Assembly (NCBI RefSeq): GCF_020524025.1
Contig: NZ_JAIVKN010000001.1
Location: forward strand, 744,001 to 808,000
Length of the DNA stretch: 64,000 bases
Reading direction: 5' to 3'
DNA from: Halobacillus litoralis
GTDB lineage: Bacteria > Bacillota > Bacilli > Bacillales > Halobacillaceae
The notes beneath the pieces are model-generated. The model was not told the origin of the DNA and made no database searches. It saw only the letters and a list, made by a program, of their open reading frames with translations. The translations under genes were made by a program, and so were the position numbers. Shown here one piece after another: positions 12,181-21,305 of the stretch. How positions within the stretch are numbered: the stretch's first letter is position 1; each line of letters starts with the position of its first letter.

Positions 12181-13758
12181 ATGAACGACGAAACAAACAG
12201 AGGAAATAAGATTGACTGGCTTACATTTGCCATCAGCGGAGGCTTCCTCGTTTTATTCTTAATCTTTTCTTTAATTAATAAATCTCAAATGGGAGCTTGG
12301 ATTACCAGCTCTTTTAATTTTTCAGTTACATTCTTTGGAGCCTTTTGGCAGCTGCTTTTATTAGCAACATTTGTAGTAGGGATAGCACTTGCATTAAGTA
12401 AATACGGCAGAGTGAAACTAGGAAATAAAGATGTACCGGAGAATGGCTGGTTCCGCTGGGTATCCATGATTTTATGTACGCTTTTAGCAAGCGGCGGGGT
12501 GTTCTGGGCCGCAGGTGAGCCTATTTATCATTATTTGACGACACCGCCTTTATTTGATGACGGGGGAATAACAGGAAAGCAGGCCGTCATCCCTGGACTT
12601 GCCCAAAGCTTTTTCCATTGGGGATTTACGGCGTGGGCATGCTTAGGTACGGTTGCTACCATCGTTTTAATGTATGCTCATTATCATAAGGGATATCCAT
12701 TAAAACCTCGTACAATCCTCTACCCATTAGTAGGAGAAAAAATCTTTCGAAAGAAAAGCGTCCTTGGAACAACAGCAGATGTGGTTTCAATTATCGCGGT
12801 TGCAGCAGGAACAATCGGACCAATAGGGTTCTTAGGTCTACAGGTTGGATATGCACTGGAGTATTTATTTAATATTCCGGATACTATTTTTACGCAGTCC
12901 ATTGTAATTATCTTTCTTGTAACAATTGCTGCAATTTCAGCTGCATCCGGTGTGGATAAAGGGATTCAATTATTGAGCCGTTTGAATGTCGGGCTTGCTT
13001 TGGTATTAATGCTCGGCATGGTTATTTTAGGACCGACAGCATTTATTATTAATTCCTTTATAGGTGCAGAAGCCTTCCAAATACAAAACTTCGTTCGAAT
13101 GAGTTTGTATCGTGGAGACAGCGGCTGGTTAGGCTATTGGACCGTCTTCTTCTGGGGCTGGTTCTTAGGGTTTGGCCCGGCGATGGCTATGTTTATCAGC
13201 CGGATTTCCCGAGGCCGTTCCATTAGAGAATTGATTCTGGCGGTGGCTATTATTGCACCGATCGTCAGTAACTTTTGGTTCGCAGCCGTCGGTGGATCGG
13301 GACTGTTTTATGAATTAGAGAACCCTGGTTCCATCTCAAATGCCTTGAACGAGACAGGAATGCCTGCTGCTGTCATGGCAATTATGGAACAGGTTCCTTT
13401 TGGAATGGTTATGGCTACAGGATTCTTAATCGTTACGGTTGTATTTGTAGCTACAACAGCTGACACGATGTCCTATTCTGTAGCTGTAACGTTAACGGGG
13501 AATACTCATCCCCCGCGTTTCCTCCGTGTATTCTGGGCTGTTCTTTTCGGGACCATTGCGGCGTCCTTACTCGGAATCGGGGAAAGCAGTATTCAGACGC
13601 TGCAGAACTTTATCGTGGTAACAGCTGTGCCTGTATCTTTATTGCTGCTGCCCCCTGTATGGCTCGCTCCTAAAGTAGCTAAAAAGATGGCCATTGATCA
13701 AGGCATTATTAAGAAGGAGCCTATGAAGATAGACGTTCAAAAAAGAAAATCTTCTTGA
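12181..13758 (+). CDS. BCCT-family (betaine/carnitine/choline-type) transporter
   Basis: Secondary transporter of the betaine-choline-carnitine family in the cell membrane, typically importing compatible solutes or related quaternary amines. The 525 residues show about 12 membrane segments, the AAGEPIYHYL region near residue 109 and the signature YWTVFFWGWFLGFGP near 319, followed by FISRISRGRSIREL. The signature normally ends in two tryptophans; here the last is Phe, so glycine betaine cannot be assumed as substrate. ATG 12181 follows TAGGAGG. It is a single-gene unit with its own promoter (12033) and terminator (13784). A role in osmotic adjustment is inference. Confidence 0.9.
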   Translation: MNDETNRGNKIDWLTFAISGGFLVLFLIFSLINKSQMGAWITSSFNFSVTFFGAFWQLLLLATFVVGIALALSKYGRVKLGNKDVPENGWFRWVSMILCTLLASGGVFWAAGEPIYHYLTTPPLFDDGGITGKQAVIPGLAQSFFHWGFTAWACLGTVATIVLMYAHYHKGYPLKPRTILYPLVGEKIFRKKSVLGTTADVVSIIAVAAGTIGPIGFLGLQVGYALEYLFNIPDTIFTQSIVIIFLVTIAAISAASGVDKGIQLLSRLNVGLALVLMLGMVILGPTAFIINSFIGAEAFQIQNFVRMSLYRGDSGWLGYWTVFFWGWFLGFGPAMAMFISRISRGRSIRELILAVAIIAPIVSNFWFAAVGGSGLFYELENPGSISNALNETGMPAAVMAIMEQVPFGMVMATGFLIVTVVFVATTADTMSYSVAVTLTGNTHPPRFLRVFWAVLFGTIAASLLGIGESSIQTLQNFIVVTAVPVSLLLLPPVWLAPKVAKKMAIDQGIIKKEPMKIDVQKRKSS

Positions 13759-13783
13759 TTCTCACATCCTTTATAAAATATAT

Positions 13784-13824
13784 GAGACCATTCAAACGAT
13801 TAAATTTCGTTTGGGTGGTTTCTC
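13784..13824 (+). terminator. Terminator after the BCCT gene
   Basis: A stem of about 16 bp with G-T pairs (13784-13799 with about 13807-13824) surrounds a short loop. The following T run is poor (TTCTCTATTTG), so efficiency is uncertain. Confidence 0.6.
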
Positions 13825-13930
13825 TATTTGTAAAGGATTTTCTCAATATGAGATCAACATTGAGCTTAACAAACACATACTAAAAAACACGCTATACTTA
13901 AACAGGAGTGTCAGGCAGAAAAACTTTGTT

Positions 13931-13962
13931 AACTATTTTTCGTTTCGGAAACCGAAATAGTT
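13931..13962. promoter_or_regulatory. Operator-like palindrome before the FUSC gene
   Basis: TTTCGG-AAA-CCGAAA (13943-13957) is a perfect inverted repeat, and AACTA (13931-13935) with TAGTT (13958-13962) extends it with slight asymmetry. It lies about 75 bp upstream of the next gene with no T run, so it looks like a repressor site and not a terminator. The regulator is unknown. Confidence 0.5.
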
Positions 13963-14036
13963 GTGACAAGGTAAGAAAATGATTACTATAGGTAACATGT
14001 ATGGATAATAACAAGAAAGGGAAGGAGGGAAAGTCT

Positions 14037-16205
14037 ATGAAAGCAACCCTTACTCAATCGTATTGGTTCCGCCGGCTGCTTGCTTCAGACCCTGGGAGAA
14101 GAAGGCTTAGTCAGGCGGGAAAAGCTACCATTAGTTTGATTTCTTCTGTTTTTACTACTTTATTTCTTCTGAATATGCTTGGACAGCAGCCTTTGTTTCC
14201 ATCCATTCTATCTGGAATGGCTGGATTAATGGGGATTATGATTGTGATGGATGATACTAAAAGGAAGAAACAAACAACGACTATACTCCTTGCTGTCTCG
14301 GCAGCGGCTGGAGTTACCTGCGGATCGTTACTTGCTTCTAATGTCGTGTTGGTTTCTTCTTTGATGATCGTCATTATATTTTGCGGTTTTTACTTTTCAA
14401 GGTTTGGCAGCCGCTATTTTTCGTTAGGCATGATTGGATTTTTTACAGTTTATCTTTCTTCTTTTTTAAAACTTTCTACTGAGCAGTTTCCGTGGTTTTA
14501 TTTAGCCATTGCAATCGGAATCAGCTACGCCTTTCTTTATAATTTCATTGTATTTAAAGATTCTGTCCAGCTCCTCAAAAAAAGCATGGTCTCTTTTCAT
14601 AGACAGGCGAACTTGACCTTTGAATTGTTGGCGGAGGTGATTGCCGACCCTGTTGTTAAGGAAGCTCGTACAAGGAAATTAGAATACAACGTAAGGAAAC
14701 TTCGCAAATATGCAAGTCAAGTATCCACTGATCTAAATGAACGGGACATCTCAGAAATTTGGCCGGGCTTAAAGCCAAACCAATTACGATTGTATGTCTT
14801 TGACACAGCCATGTTTGTTATGACCCTCTCTGACAGTTTACAAAAGCTGAAAAGGGATGATGCTCTTGAGATGGCTGATCTGCGTGAATTACTCACCCGG
14901 TTGATCTCTGCCTTGCAGCAGGCAGAAGTTCTTCAGCCCATTCCTCAGGATCGAAACCTTGAGGAAGCTGATAAAGTAATCCGTTCGCTCCGGTTAATGA
15001 TTGATGATTTGTTTCAAAACAGAGGCTCTAATCCGGAGGGGTGGTTATACCTGCTTCGGCGCATTGAGGCTATTGCTACTCATGTGACGGAAGGGGCTAT
15101 GAATATACGATACGATAAAGCGGACCTTTCCATTTCAGAACATGAAGTGGAGGAGGATGCTGAAGAAGAAGTCGGTTCACAAGAAGAAGAAGGAATGAAG
15201 CCCACTACAAAAAAAGCTGTCCAATCTTTAATAGCTGGAACGATCGCTATTCTCGTTGGTTATATGATTTCTCCCATCCAGCCATACTGGGTCCTTTTGA
15301 CAACCTTTATCGTGCAGCTCGGTACAGACACTGTAGGAAGGACTTATCTTAAAGGTGTGGAGCGTTCTGTTGGAACGGTAATTGGAGCATTAATCGGCTT
15401 CGTTCTCGCCACCCTTGTGTCAGGCCATTCGGAATTGGAAGTGTTCCTTTTATTCACAGTGATGTTTCTGGCTTTTTATTTACTTCCCGTTTCTTATACA
15501 CTCACAAGTATGTTTATTACCATGCTGATCGCCTTTATGTATGACCTGATTTTAGGTGGGATTAGTTATCAGCTTCTTGGAGCAAGGGTGCTGGATACAA
15601 TCGTTGGTGCTTCTATTGCCTATGCTGTTTCTGCTCTTATTTACCCTACAAAAACCATGGATAAAGTCTCTGATGAGATCACAGATTATTTGAATCAACT
15701 GGACGGGTACGTGAAGGGTTATGTAGAAAGTTTTGAGAGTACAACCAATGTCAAAAACCTCGCTGAACAGGCTTTTAATCTGGATTTAAAGATTCAAGCG
15801 CTCGAAGAAGAGTCAAAACCAGTCATTCAGGGTTTTGGAGGACGAAAAAATACAGACATGGCTGAAGTGCTGACTATTTTTACAGCCATTAATTACTATG
15901 CCAAACACTTGGTGGCTTCCTCTTATCAAAAGGATTTTGTTTATCCGGATGAAGTCAGCCGGACGTTACACTCCATCGAACAAAAATTCAGTCATAATGT
16001 AGACGTGTTGATTTCTTTTGTTGAAGGAAATGGGAAAGAAGAGGTGGAATCTTTCTATCCCCTGCAGGAAGAACGCGAATTAATTGATGGATTAAAGCCT
16101 GGAGTCGACCAGCAGGGAGACCTCGTCCATCATTTGTACTACGTATGGAAGATTAATCAATCCATCTTAATTCTGGGACAACGACTTGGTTTACCCAGAG
16201 CTTAA
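14037..16205 (+). CDS. FUSC-type (aromatic acid exporter-like) membrane protein
   Basis: The 722 residues follow the plan of the fusaric-acid-resistance (FUSC/YccS) superfamily: an N-terminal block of about six membrane segments (residues 25-170), a cytoplasmic helical region with an acidic stretch near 365-385, a second membrane block (about 395-540) and a C-terminal cytoplasmic domain. QPYWVLLTTFIVQ and VERSVGTVIGALIG open the second block, as is typical of FUSC domains. Members are usually proposed exporters of small aromatic or weak acids. ATG 14037 follows GAAGGAGG (14021-14028); ATG 14001 lacks a ribosome site. A palindromic operator-like site lies upstream. Substrate is unknown. Confidence 0.8.
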   Translation: MKATLTQSYWFRRLLASDPGRRRLSQAGKATISLISSVFTTLFLLNMLGQQPLFPSILSGMAGLMGIMIVMDDTKRKKQTTTILLAVSAAAGVTCGSLLASNVVLVSSLMIVIIFCGFYFSRFGSRYFSLGMIGFFTVYLSSFLKLSTEQFPWFYLAIAIGISYAFLYNFIVFKDSVQLLKKSMVSFHRQANLTFELLAEVIADPVVKEARTRKLEYNVRKLRKYASQVSTDLNERDISEIWPGLKPNQLRLYVFDTAMFVMTLSDSLQKLKRDDALEMADLRELLTRLISALQQAEVLQPIPQDRNLEEADKVIRSLRLMIDDLFQNRGSNPEGWLYLLRRIEAIATHVTEGAMNIRYDKADLSISEHEVEEDAEEEVGSQEEEGMKPTTKKAVQSLIAGTIAILVGYMISPIQPYWVLLTTFIVQLGTDTVGRTYLKGVERSVGTVIGALIGFVLATLVSGHSELEVFLLFTVMFLAFYLLPVSYTLTSMFITMLIAFMYDLILGGISYQLLGARVLDTIVGASIAYAVSALIYPTKTMDKVSDEITDYLNQLDGYVKGYVESFESTTNVKNLAEQAFNLDLKIQALEEESKPVIQGFGGRKNTDMAEVLTIFTAINYYAKHLVASSYQKDFVYPDEVSRTLHSIEQKFSHNVDVLISFVEGNGKEEVESFYPLQEERELIDGLKPGVDQQGDLVHHLYYVWKINQSILILGQRLGLPRA

Positions 16206-16283
16206 AAGGGATAAAGTCACCTGTTAAGATTCTTACGTTTTTTGTGGATTGTAAAAATTGATGAGTCAGGGGAGTGTTCATTT

Positions 16284-16718
16284 ATGCAGTGGCTGCTCAT
16301 GGCCTTAGTGTTTTTAGGTGGAATAGGGGTCGCTGTCCAAGCTTCGGTTAACGGCGGCCTTGGTCAGAAGATTGGTGTTTTTGAAGGCGCCTTTGTTTCC
16401 TTTTTGGTGGGAACAGTCACCCTTTTTCTTGTGATGTTGTTCTTTGGACGAGGAAATCTTCTGCAGGTTTTTCAAGTTCCAAAGTGGCAGCTGCTCGGAG
16501 GGCTGATGGGAGCTTTTTTTGTTTCTATTATGGTTATTTCTGTGCCCCGGATTGGAGCAGGAGCAGCGATATTCACCGTTGTATCAGCCCAGTTAATCGC
16601 AAGCTCGCTCATCGATCATTTCGGCTGGCTGGGCGTCAAACAAATCCCTTTAGACGGGCAGAGAATCATTGCTCTTCTTCTAATGATTATCGCCATCACG
16701 CTCTATACGAAATCATGA
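16284..16718 (+). CDS. DMT-superfamily YdcZ-type membrane protein
   Basis: A 144-residue hydrophobic protein with five predicted membrane segments. It fits the small YdcZ (DUF606) branch of the drug/metabolite transporter superfamily: GGIGVAVQASVNGGLGQKIG near residue 12 and a closing LLLMIIAITLYTK segment. ATG 16284 follows AGGGGAGTG; the reading frame is open to 16242 but without a ribosome site. Function within the family is undefined. It lies 78 bp after the FUSC gene with no terminator between them, so the two may be co-transcribed. Confidence 0.82.
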   Translation: MQWLLMALVFLGGIGVAVQASVNGGLGQKIGVFEGAFVSFLVGTVTLFLVMLFFGRGNLLQVFQVPKWQLLGGLMGAFFVSIMVISVPRIGAGAAIFTVVSAQLIASSLIDHFGWLGVKQIPLDGQRIIALLLMIIAITLYTKS

Positions 16719-16754
16719 AAAGACCCGGACGTATCAAATCGTCCGGGCCTTTTC
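16717..16754. terminator. Terminator shared by the YdcZ-type gene and the 39-residue ORF
   Basis: An 11-bp stem (16721-16731 with 16740-16750, one mismatch) is flanked by four A and by TTTT, so it can serve transcripts arriving from both sides. Confidence 0.8.
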
Positions 16755-16772
16755 GATTATCATTGGAAAGAA

Positions 16773-16892
16773 TTAACGATCATCCAACGCTTTTCCTGCT
16801 TTAGATATAGAAATACGCCCTTCTCCTGTACTGGGTTGGACAGCATCTCTGCTCTTCTTCGGATTGCGCTTGGATTTTGAATTCTTTGGCAT
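16773..16892 (-). CDS. Small basic protein of unknown function (39 residues)
   Basis: ATG at 16892 on the minus strand is preceded by GAAAGAGGAGG at good spacing and opens a 39-codon frame ending in TAA. The first 15 residues (MPKNSKSKRNPKKSR) are very basic and low in complexity; the tail holds STGEGRISISKAGKALDD. The look recalls small spore or DNA-associated proteins of Bacillaceae, but I do not recognise a family. The strong ribosome site and a terminator beyond the stop support a real gene. Confidence 0.6.
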   Translation of the reverse strand: MPKNSKSKRNPKKSRDAVQPSTGEGRISISKAGKALDDR

Positions 16893-17208
16893 GACAGCGA
16901 CCTCCTCTTTCAAGATAGGTGCCCTCTTATCATGCGCTGTTTTCCTTCAGTTATGCAGAAGAAAGTCAAAACGAAAAAGATGTTTTTTCTTTTATTTTAG
17001 GTTGTAAATAAGGAAATTTCGATAAGACAGATATTCCTAATACCAGTTAATATCCCCTGATTAATCTCGAACAGTGTGTACATTTACAAAAGTCATTCTT
17101 TTCTAATGACAGGAAAGACATCATCTCTCCCTCAAGAAAATCGATCTTAATCTTCCGAATAGGAGAATTCATTTCATGTTAACTAAACCTTTTGAACAGA
17201 GCGTGAAA
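16893..17208. other. Gene-free intergenic stretch
   Basis: About 315 AT-rich bases between the small basic ORF and the rqcH terminator. I see no convincing ORF, repeat or structured RNA. It must contain the promoter of the minus-strand small gene, but no clear -35/-10 pair stands out. Confidence 0.6.
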
Positions 17209-17242
17209 AAGAAATCCCGCTTCACCAGAAGCGGGATTTCTT
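17209..17242 (-). terminator. Terminator of rqcH
   Basis: A 15-bp perfect stem (17209-17223 with 17228-17242) with a four-base loop. On the minus strand it is followed by CTTTTTC. It lies 9 bp beyond the rqcH stop codon. Confidence 0.92.
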
Positions 17243-17250
17243 CATCTGTA

Positions 17251-18960
17251 TTATTTTTTCAGCTTCTTAATGAACGAAGCGTCCGGAGTAACGAAAAGTG
17301 TCTGCTGGTTGTCATAGGTGACGTAACCAGGCTTTGCTCCCGATGGCTTTTTAACATGCCTGATCCGGGTGTAGTCTACAGGAACCGTTGATGATCGGCT
17401 TGATTTACTAAAGTTCGCTGCGAGCTGTGCCGCTTCAAAAAGGGTATCCTCGCTTGGATTATCGTCCCTGATGACCACATGTGAGCCGGGAATATCTTTA
17501 GCATGAAGCCATACATCCGTCTTATTGGCCATTCGGTTGGTTAAATACTCGTTTTGTTTATTGTTGCGTCCGACGAAGATAACCGTGCCGTCACTGGATT
17601 CAAAACTTTCAGGCGACGGTTTCTGGGGCTTGTTTTTCTTCTGGCCTTTCTGCAAAGGTTTTTTCTTTAAATACCCCTGTTCACGCAGTTCTTCCCGTAT
17701 TTCCTCAATATCCTCTTCACGGGCTGACTCCACCTGCTGAATCAAACGCTCAAAATAAGCAATTTCCTCATAGGCTTTCTCAATCTCTTTTTGAACAACT
17801 TCTTTGGATTTCTTTAATTTCTGGTAGGTCTGGAAATACGCCTGGGCATTGTCGCTTGGAGATTTATTAGGATTCAGCTCAATCTGCATTTCGTTTTGAT
17901 CCGGATCGTAATAGTCCACAACCGTAATGGACTCATCTCCTGATTGTACAAGGTGCATATGAGCGGTTAATAGTTCGCCAAGCTTTTGGTATTCTTCCGC
18001 TGATTCTGATTTTTTCATGGTCTCTTCATGTTTCTTGATTTTTCGTTTGTTCTTGTCACGCTCATTCTTCAAGAAGCGGAAAAGGTCACCAGCCTGCTGT
18101 TTTACACGGTCACGTTCGGCTTTACCTGAATAATAGTCATCAAGCATAGCGCTTACTGAATCATACGTTTCTACATCGTCCTTAAAGGCATGGAGAGGAA
18201 CAACATAAAATTGATCTTTTTCTCCCCGGTTAATTTGAGGGACGTACCGGTGATCCATAATTCGTTCTCTGATTTGACTGTATGCTTCTTTGTACGCGTT
18301 CGGCCCGCCAAGGCCTGCCTGGTGGACAATTTCTTTTGTCATTAACGGGGAAAAACCCATAACAAGATTCAATATTTGTTTATCCATTTTACCTGAATTG
18401 AAATCCAGCTTTTTAATGAAGGTTTCAGGATCCAGATCAATTGGATCGATCTTTCCTTGTTCAGGTGGCAGTTTGTACGGCTGCCCCGGCATAATCGTCC
18501 GATGACGGTTCTGGGAAGGAGGAAGGTGTTTGATACTGTCAAGCATATGTCCTTCATTCTCATCCACAAGCATGATATTGGAATGTTTGCCCATCACTTC
18601 GATAATAAGCGTTTTCAGCGTCTCATCGCCGATTTCATTACGCGTCCTGATCTGGATTTTAACAATCCGCTCCATGCTGACTTGTTCGATGTTCTCGATA
18701 AACCCTCCAATTAGATGCTTCCTTAGAAGCATGCAGAGCATCGGTGGCTCCTTAGGGTTATGGTATTGGTCGTCTGTTAAGTGGAAACGAGCATAGCTTG
18801 GGTGTGCTGATAACAGCAGCGTATGCTTTTTACGCATCGCACGAACAGTAAATACTAATTCTGTTTCTGTGGGTTGATAAATTTTCATAATTCGACCGGA
18901 CTGGATCGTTTCATTTAATTCATGTGTAATCGCCCGGGTTACAATTCCGTCAAAAGACAT
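17251..18960 (-). CDS. rqcH: Rqc2-homologue RqcH (NFACT family, YloA/FbpA)
   Basis: Binds stalled 50S subunits carrying peptidyl-tRNA and directs alanine-tail addition that marks the nascent chain for degradation; older names call it fibronectin-binding protein. The 569 residues match B. subtilis YloA in length and order: NFACT-N domain (about 1-180), helix-hairpin-helix, coiled coil (about 280-430) and NFACT-R domain with WLHAKDIPGSHVVIR near 485. ATG 18960 follows GAGAGGTG; the in-frame GTG at 18969 overlaps that site. Residues 97-98 are Glu-Arg where an Asp-Arg pair is reported for B. subtilis. It is divergent from yicC. Confidence 0.94.
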   Translation of the reverse strand: MSFDGIVTRAITHELNETIQSGRIMKIYQPTETELVFTVRAMRKKHTLLLSAHPSYARFHLTDDQYHNPKEPPMLCMLLRKHLIGGFIENIEQVSMERIVKIQIRTRNEIGDETLKTLIIEVMGKHSNIMLVDENEGHMLDSIKHLPPSQNRHRTIMPGQPYKLPPEQGKIDPIDLDPETFIKKLDFNSGKMDKQILNLVMGFSPLMTKEIVHQAGLGGPNAYKEAYSQIRERIMDHRYVPQINRGEKDQFYVVPLHAFKDDVETYDSVSAMLDDYYSGKAERDRVKQQAGDLFRFLKNERDKNKRKIKKHEETMKKSESAEEYQKLGELLTAHMHLVQSGDESITVVDYYDPDQNEMQIELNPNKSPSDNAQAYFQTYQKLKKSKEVVQKEIEKAYEEIAYFERLIQQVESAREEDIEEIREELREQGYLKKKPLQKGQKKNKPQKPSPESFESSDGTVIFVGRNNKQNEYLTNRMANKTDVWLHAKDIPGSHVVIRDDNPSEDTLFEAAQLAANFSKSSRSSTVPVDYTRIRHVKKPSGAKPGYVTYDNQQTLFVTPDASFIKKLKK

Positions 18961-18984
18961 GGTCTTCACCTCTCTACGAGTGAG

Positions 18985-18993
18985 ATTATATCA
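18985..18993 (-). promoter_or_regulatory. Extended -10 promoter of rqcH
   Basis: On the minus strand TGATATAAT (18993-18985) is a perfect extended -10 element, 25 bp before the rqcH start codon. No good -35 box is present, which is usual for extended -10 promoters. Confidence 0.6.
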
Positions 18994-19112
18994 TGTTTGA
19001 ACAGGAAAGTTCTAAAAGAATCCATTGTAAGGCGGAATCTCTCGCCCTGTAAGGGAGAACTTTGATAAACTAAAATAGGATAAAAAAATTACGGTATAGG
19101 TGTGATGGCTTT

Positions 19113-19993
19113 ATGGTGAAAAGTATGACAGGATATGGGAAACAATCCGTTACTATCGGTGAAACGCTTCTTCACGTAGAGGTTCGATCCGTTAATCATC
19201 GTTTTCTGGACATATCAGCCAAAATTCCACGATCGCTTCTATTTCTTGAAGAGCGGCTGAAAGGACTGGCAAAAGAAAAGCTGGGACGGGGACATCTGGA
19301 TATCTTCGTGACCGTTGAGGGACAGGGACTTTTCGAAAAAAAGATCGTTGTGGACTGGCCGGTTGTTGACCAGTATATGAAAAAACTGGAGGACATACAG
19401 GATAAATATGATTTGACGGGTCAAATAACTATTGATATGGTATCCAAGTTAGACAATGTTTTTTCTGTACAGGAAGTGGAGGAACATCCTGATCACCTTC
19501 AGGAAGCACTTCTACACTCTATGACAGAAGCGCTGCACAGCTTGTTGACGATGCGGAGCAGGGAAGGGGAACAGCTGGAGCAGGATCTGCGTCTGCGGAT
19601 GGCAAATGTGAAAAAGCTATTCTCGCACTTGATGAACGAAGACCGTCTGTGATTGAAGAGTTCAAAGAGAGAATCCGGTTAAGAGTAGAAGAATACACGA
19701 AGGAAAACATCATGCCTGATGAAACAAGAGTCCTTCAGGAAATTGCTCTCTTAGCTGAAAAAGGCGATGTCACCGAAGAAATCACCCGATTGCAATCCCA
19801 CCTTATTCAATTTGAAAACACCCTTGCAAAAGAGGAACCCATAGGACGCCGGCTGGACTTTATCGTACAGGAGATGCACAGAGAAGTGAATACGATCGGG
19901 TCAAAGTCCAACGATGGTAAAATTATGGAATTTGTTGTGAATATAAAGAGTGAGATCGAAAAAATGAAAGAACAAGTGCAAAATGTAGAATAA
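19113..19993 (+). pseudogene. yicC: YicC/YloC family endoribonuclease-like gene broken by a one-base frameshift
   Basis: Two frames together encode one complete YicC-family protein of about 293 residues (B. subtilis YloC is about 291). The first frame (19113-19652) carries the N-terminal domain beginning MVKSMTGYGK; the second (read from about 19616 to 19993) carries the C-terminal domain with EEPIGRRLDFIVQEMHREVNTIGSKSND. Homology passes from one to the other at the five-A run 19611-19615: one extra A would restore ...ANVKKAILALDERRPSVI... without a break. So this is a single deletion in a homopolymer, either a true mutation or a sequencing error. YicC proteins are linked to RNA decay; upstream of remA as in B. 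subtilis. Confidence 0.88.
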
Positions 19994-19996
19994 CAA

Positions 19997-20026
19997 TTGT
20001 GTTCTCCTCTAGTTTTTTCATATAAT
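19997..20026 (+). promoter_or_regulatory. Sigma-A promoter of remA
   Basis: TTGTGT (19997-20002), an 18-bp spacer and a perfect TATAAT (20021-20026) lie 47 bp before the remA start, just after yicC. Confidence 0.7.
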
Positions 20027-20072
20027 AGAGTTAGTGATTCTAGTGTTTGGCCAGAAGAAGGAGGAGTCAGCT

Positions 20073-20965
<893 letters not shown>

Positions 20966-20967
20966 TC

Positions 20968-21195
20968 ATGATGTTAGAACCATCCATTGATTCCCTACAG
21001 AAACAAATTAAATCTAAGTATACTCTTGTAACCCTGTCTGCAAGAAGAGCGCGTGAATTGAAGCAGGGGAGTGCACCAATGATTGACAACCCGACTTCTC
21101 ACCAGCAGGTTGGTGTAGCGTTGGAAGAAATCCGTGATGGCAAGTTGAATTATATTGAATCTGATGAAATTCAAGCACGTACGGAAACCACATAA
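20968..21195 (+). CDS. rpoZ: RNA polymerase omega subunit
   Basis: Small subunit that helps assembly and stability of RNA polymerase. The 75 residues contain the conserved core LEPSIDSLQKQIKSKYTLV and SARRARELK. The start may be ATG 20968 or the adjacent ATG 20971; the ribosome site GGAGG lies about 10 nt before the first. The family member in B. subtilis is about 67 residues, and the extra length here is at the C-terminus. It follows gmk directly, as in other Bacillaceae. Confidence 0.95.
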   Translation: MMLEPSIDSLQKQIKSKYTLVTLSARRARELKQGSAPMIDNPTSHQQVGVALEEIRDGKLNYIESDEIQARTETT

Positions 21196-21215
21196 AAAGA
21201 CACGTTTAAATACGA

Positions 21216-21264
21216 CGTAGGAAAAGCCGCGCTTCTTAATTGAACTAGCGCGGCTTTTCCTACG
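21216..21264. terminator. Long perfect hairpin after rpoZ
   Basis: An 18-bp perfect stem (21216-21233 with 21247-21264) lies between rpoZ and coaBC. The base of the stem is followed by TGTATG, with no T run, but the GC core of the 3' arm is followed by TTTTCC inside the arm. It can act as a terminator or as a processing or stability element. Confidence 0.7.
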
Positions 21265-21305
21265 TGTATGAGTGACCATATTTTTCGAGTAAAGGGGTCT
21301 GTCCG

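Noticed and set aside
17176-17391. A 71-codon plus-strand frame starting after AGGAG
   Set aside because: It runs through the rqcH terminator and into rqcH antisense, so a real protein is improbable.
19601-19660. Programmed -1 frameshift in yicC
   Set aside because: The heptamer G-AAA-AAG is weak, and I saw no stimulatory hairpin or Shine-Dalgarno element; YicC is a single frame in relatives.
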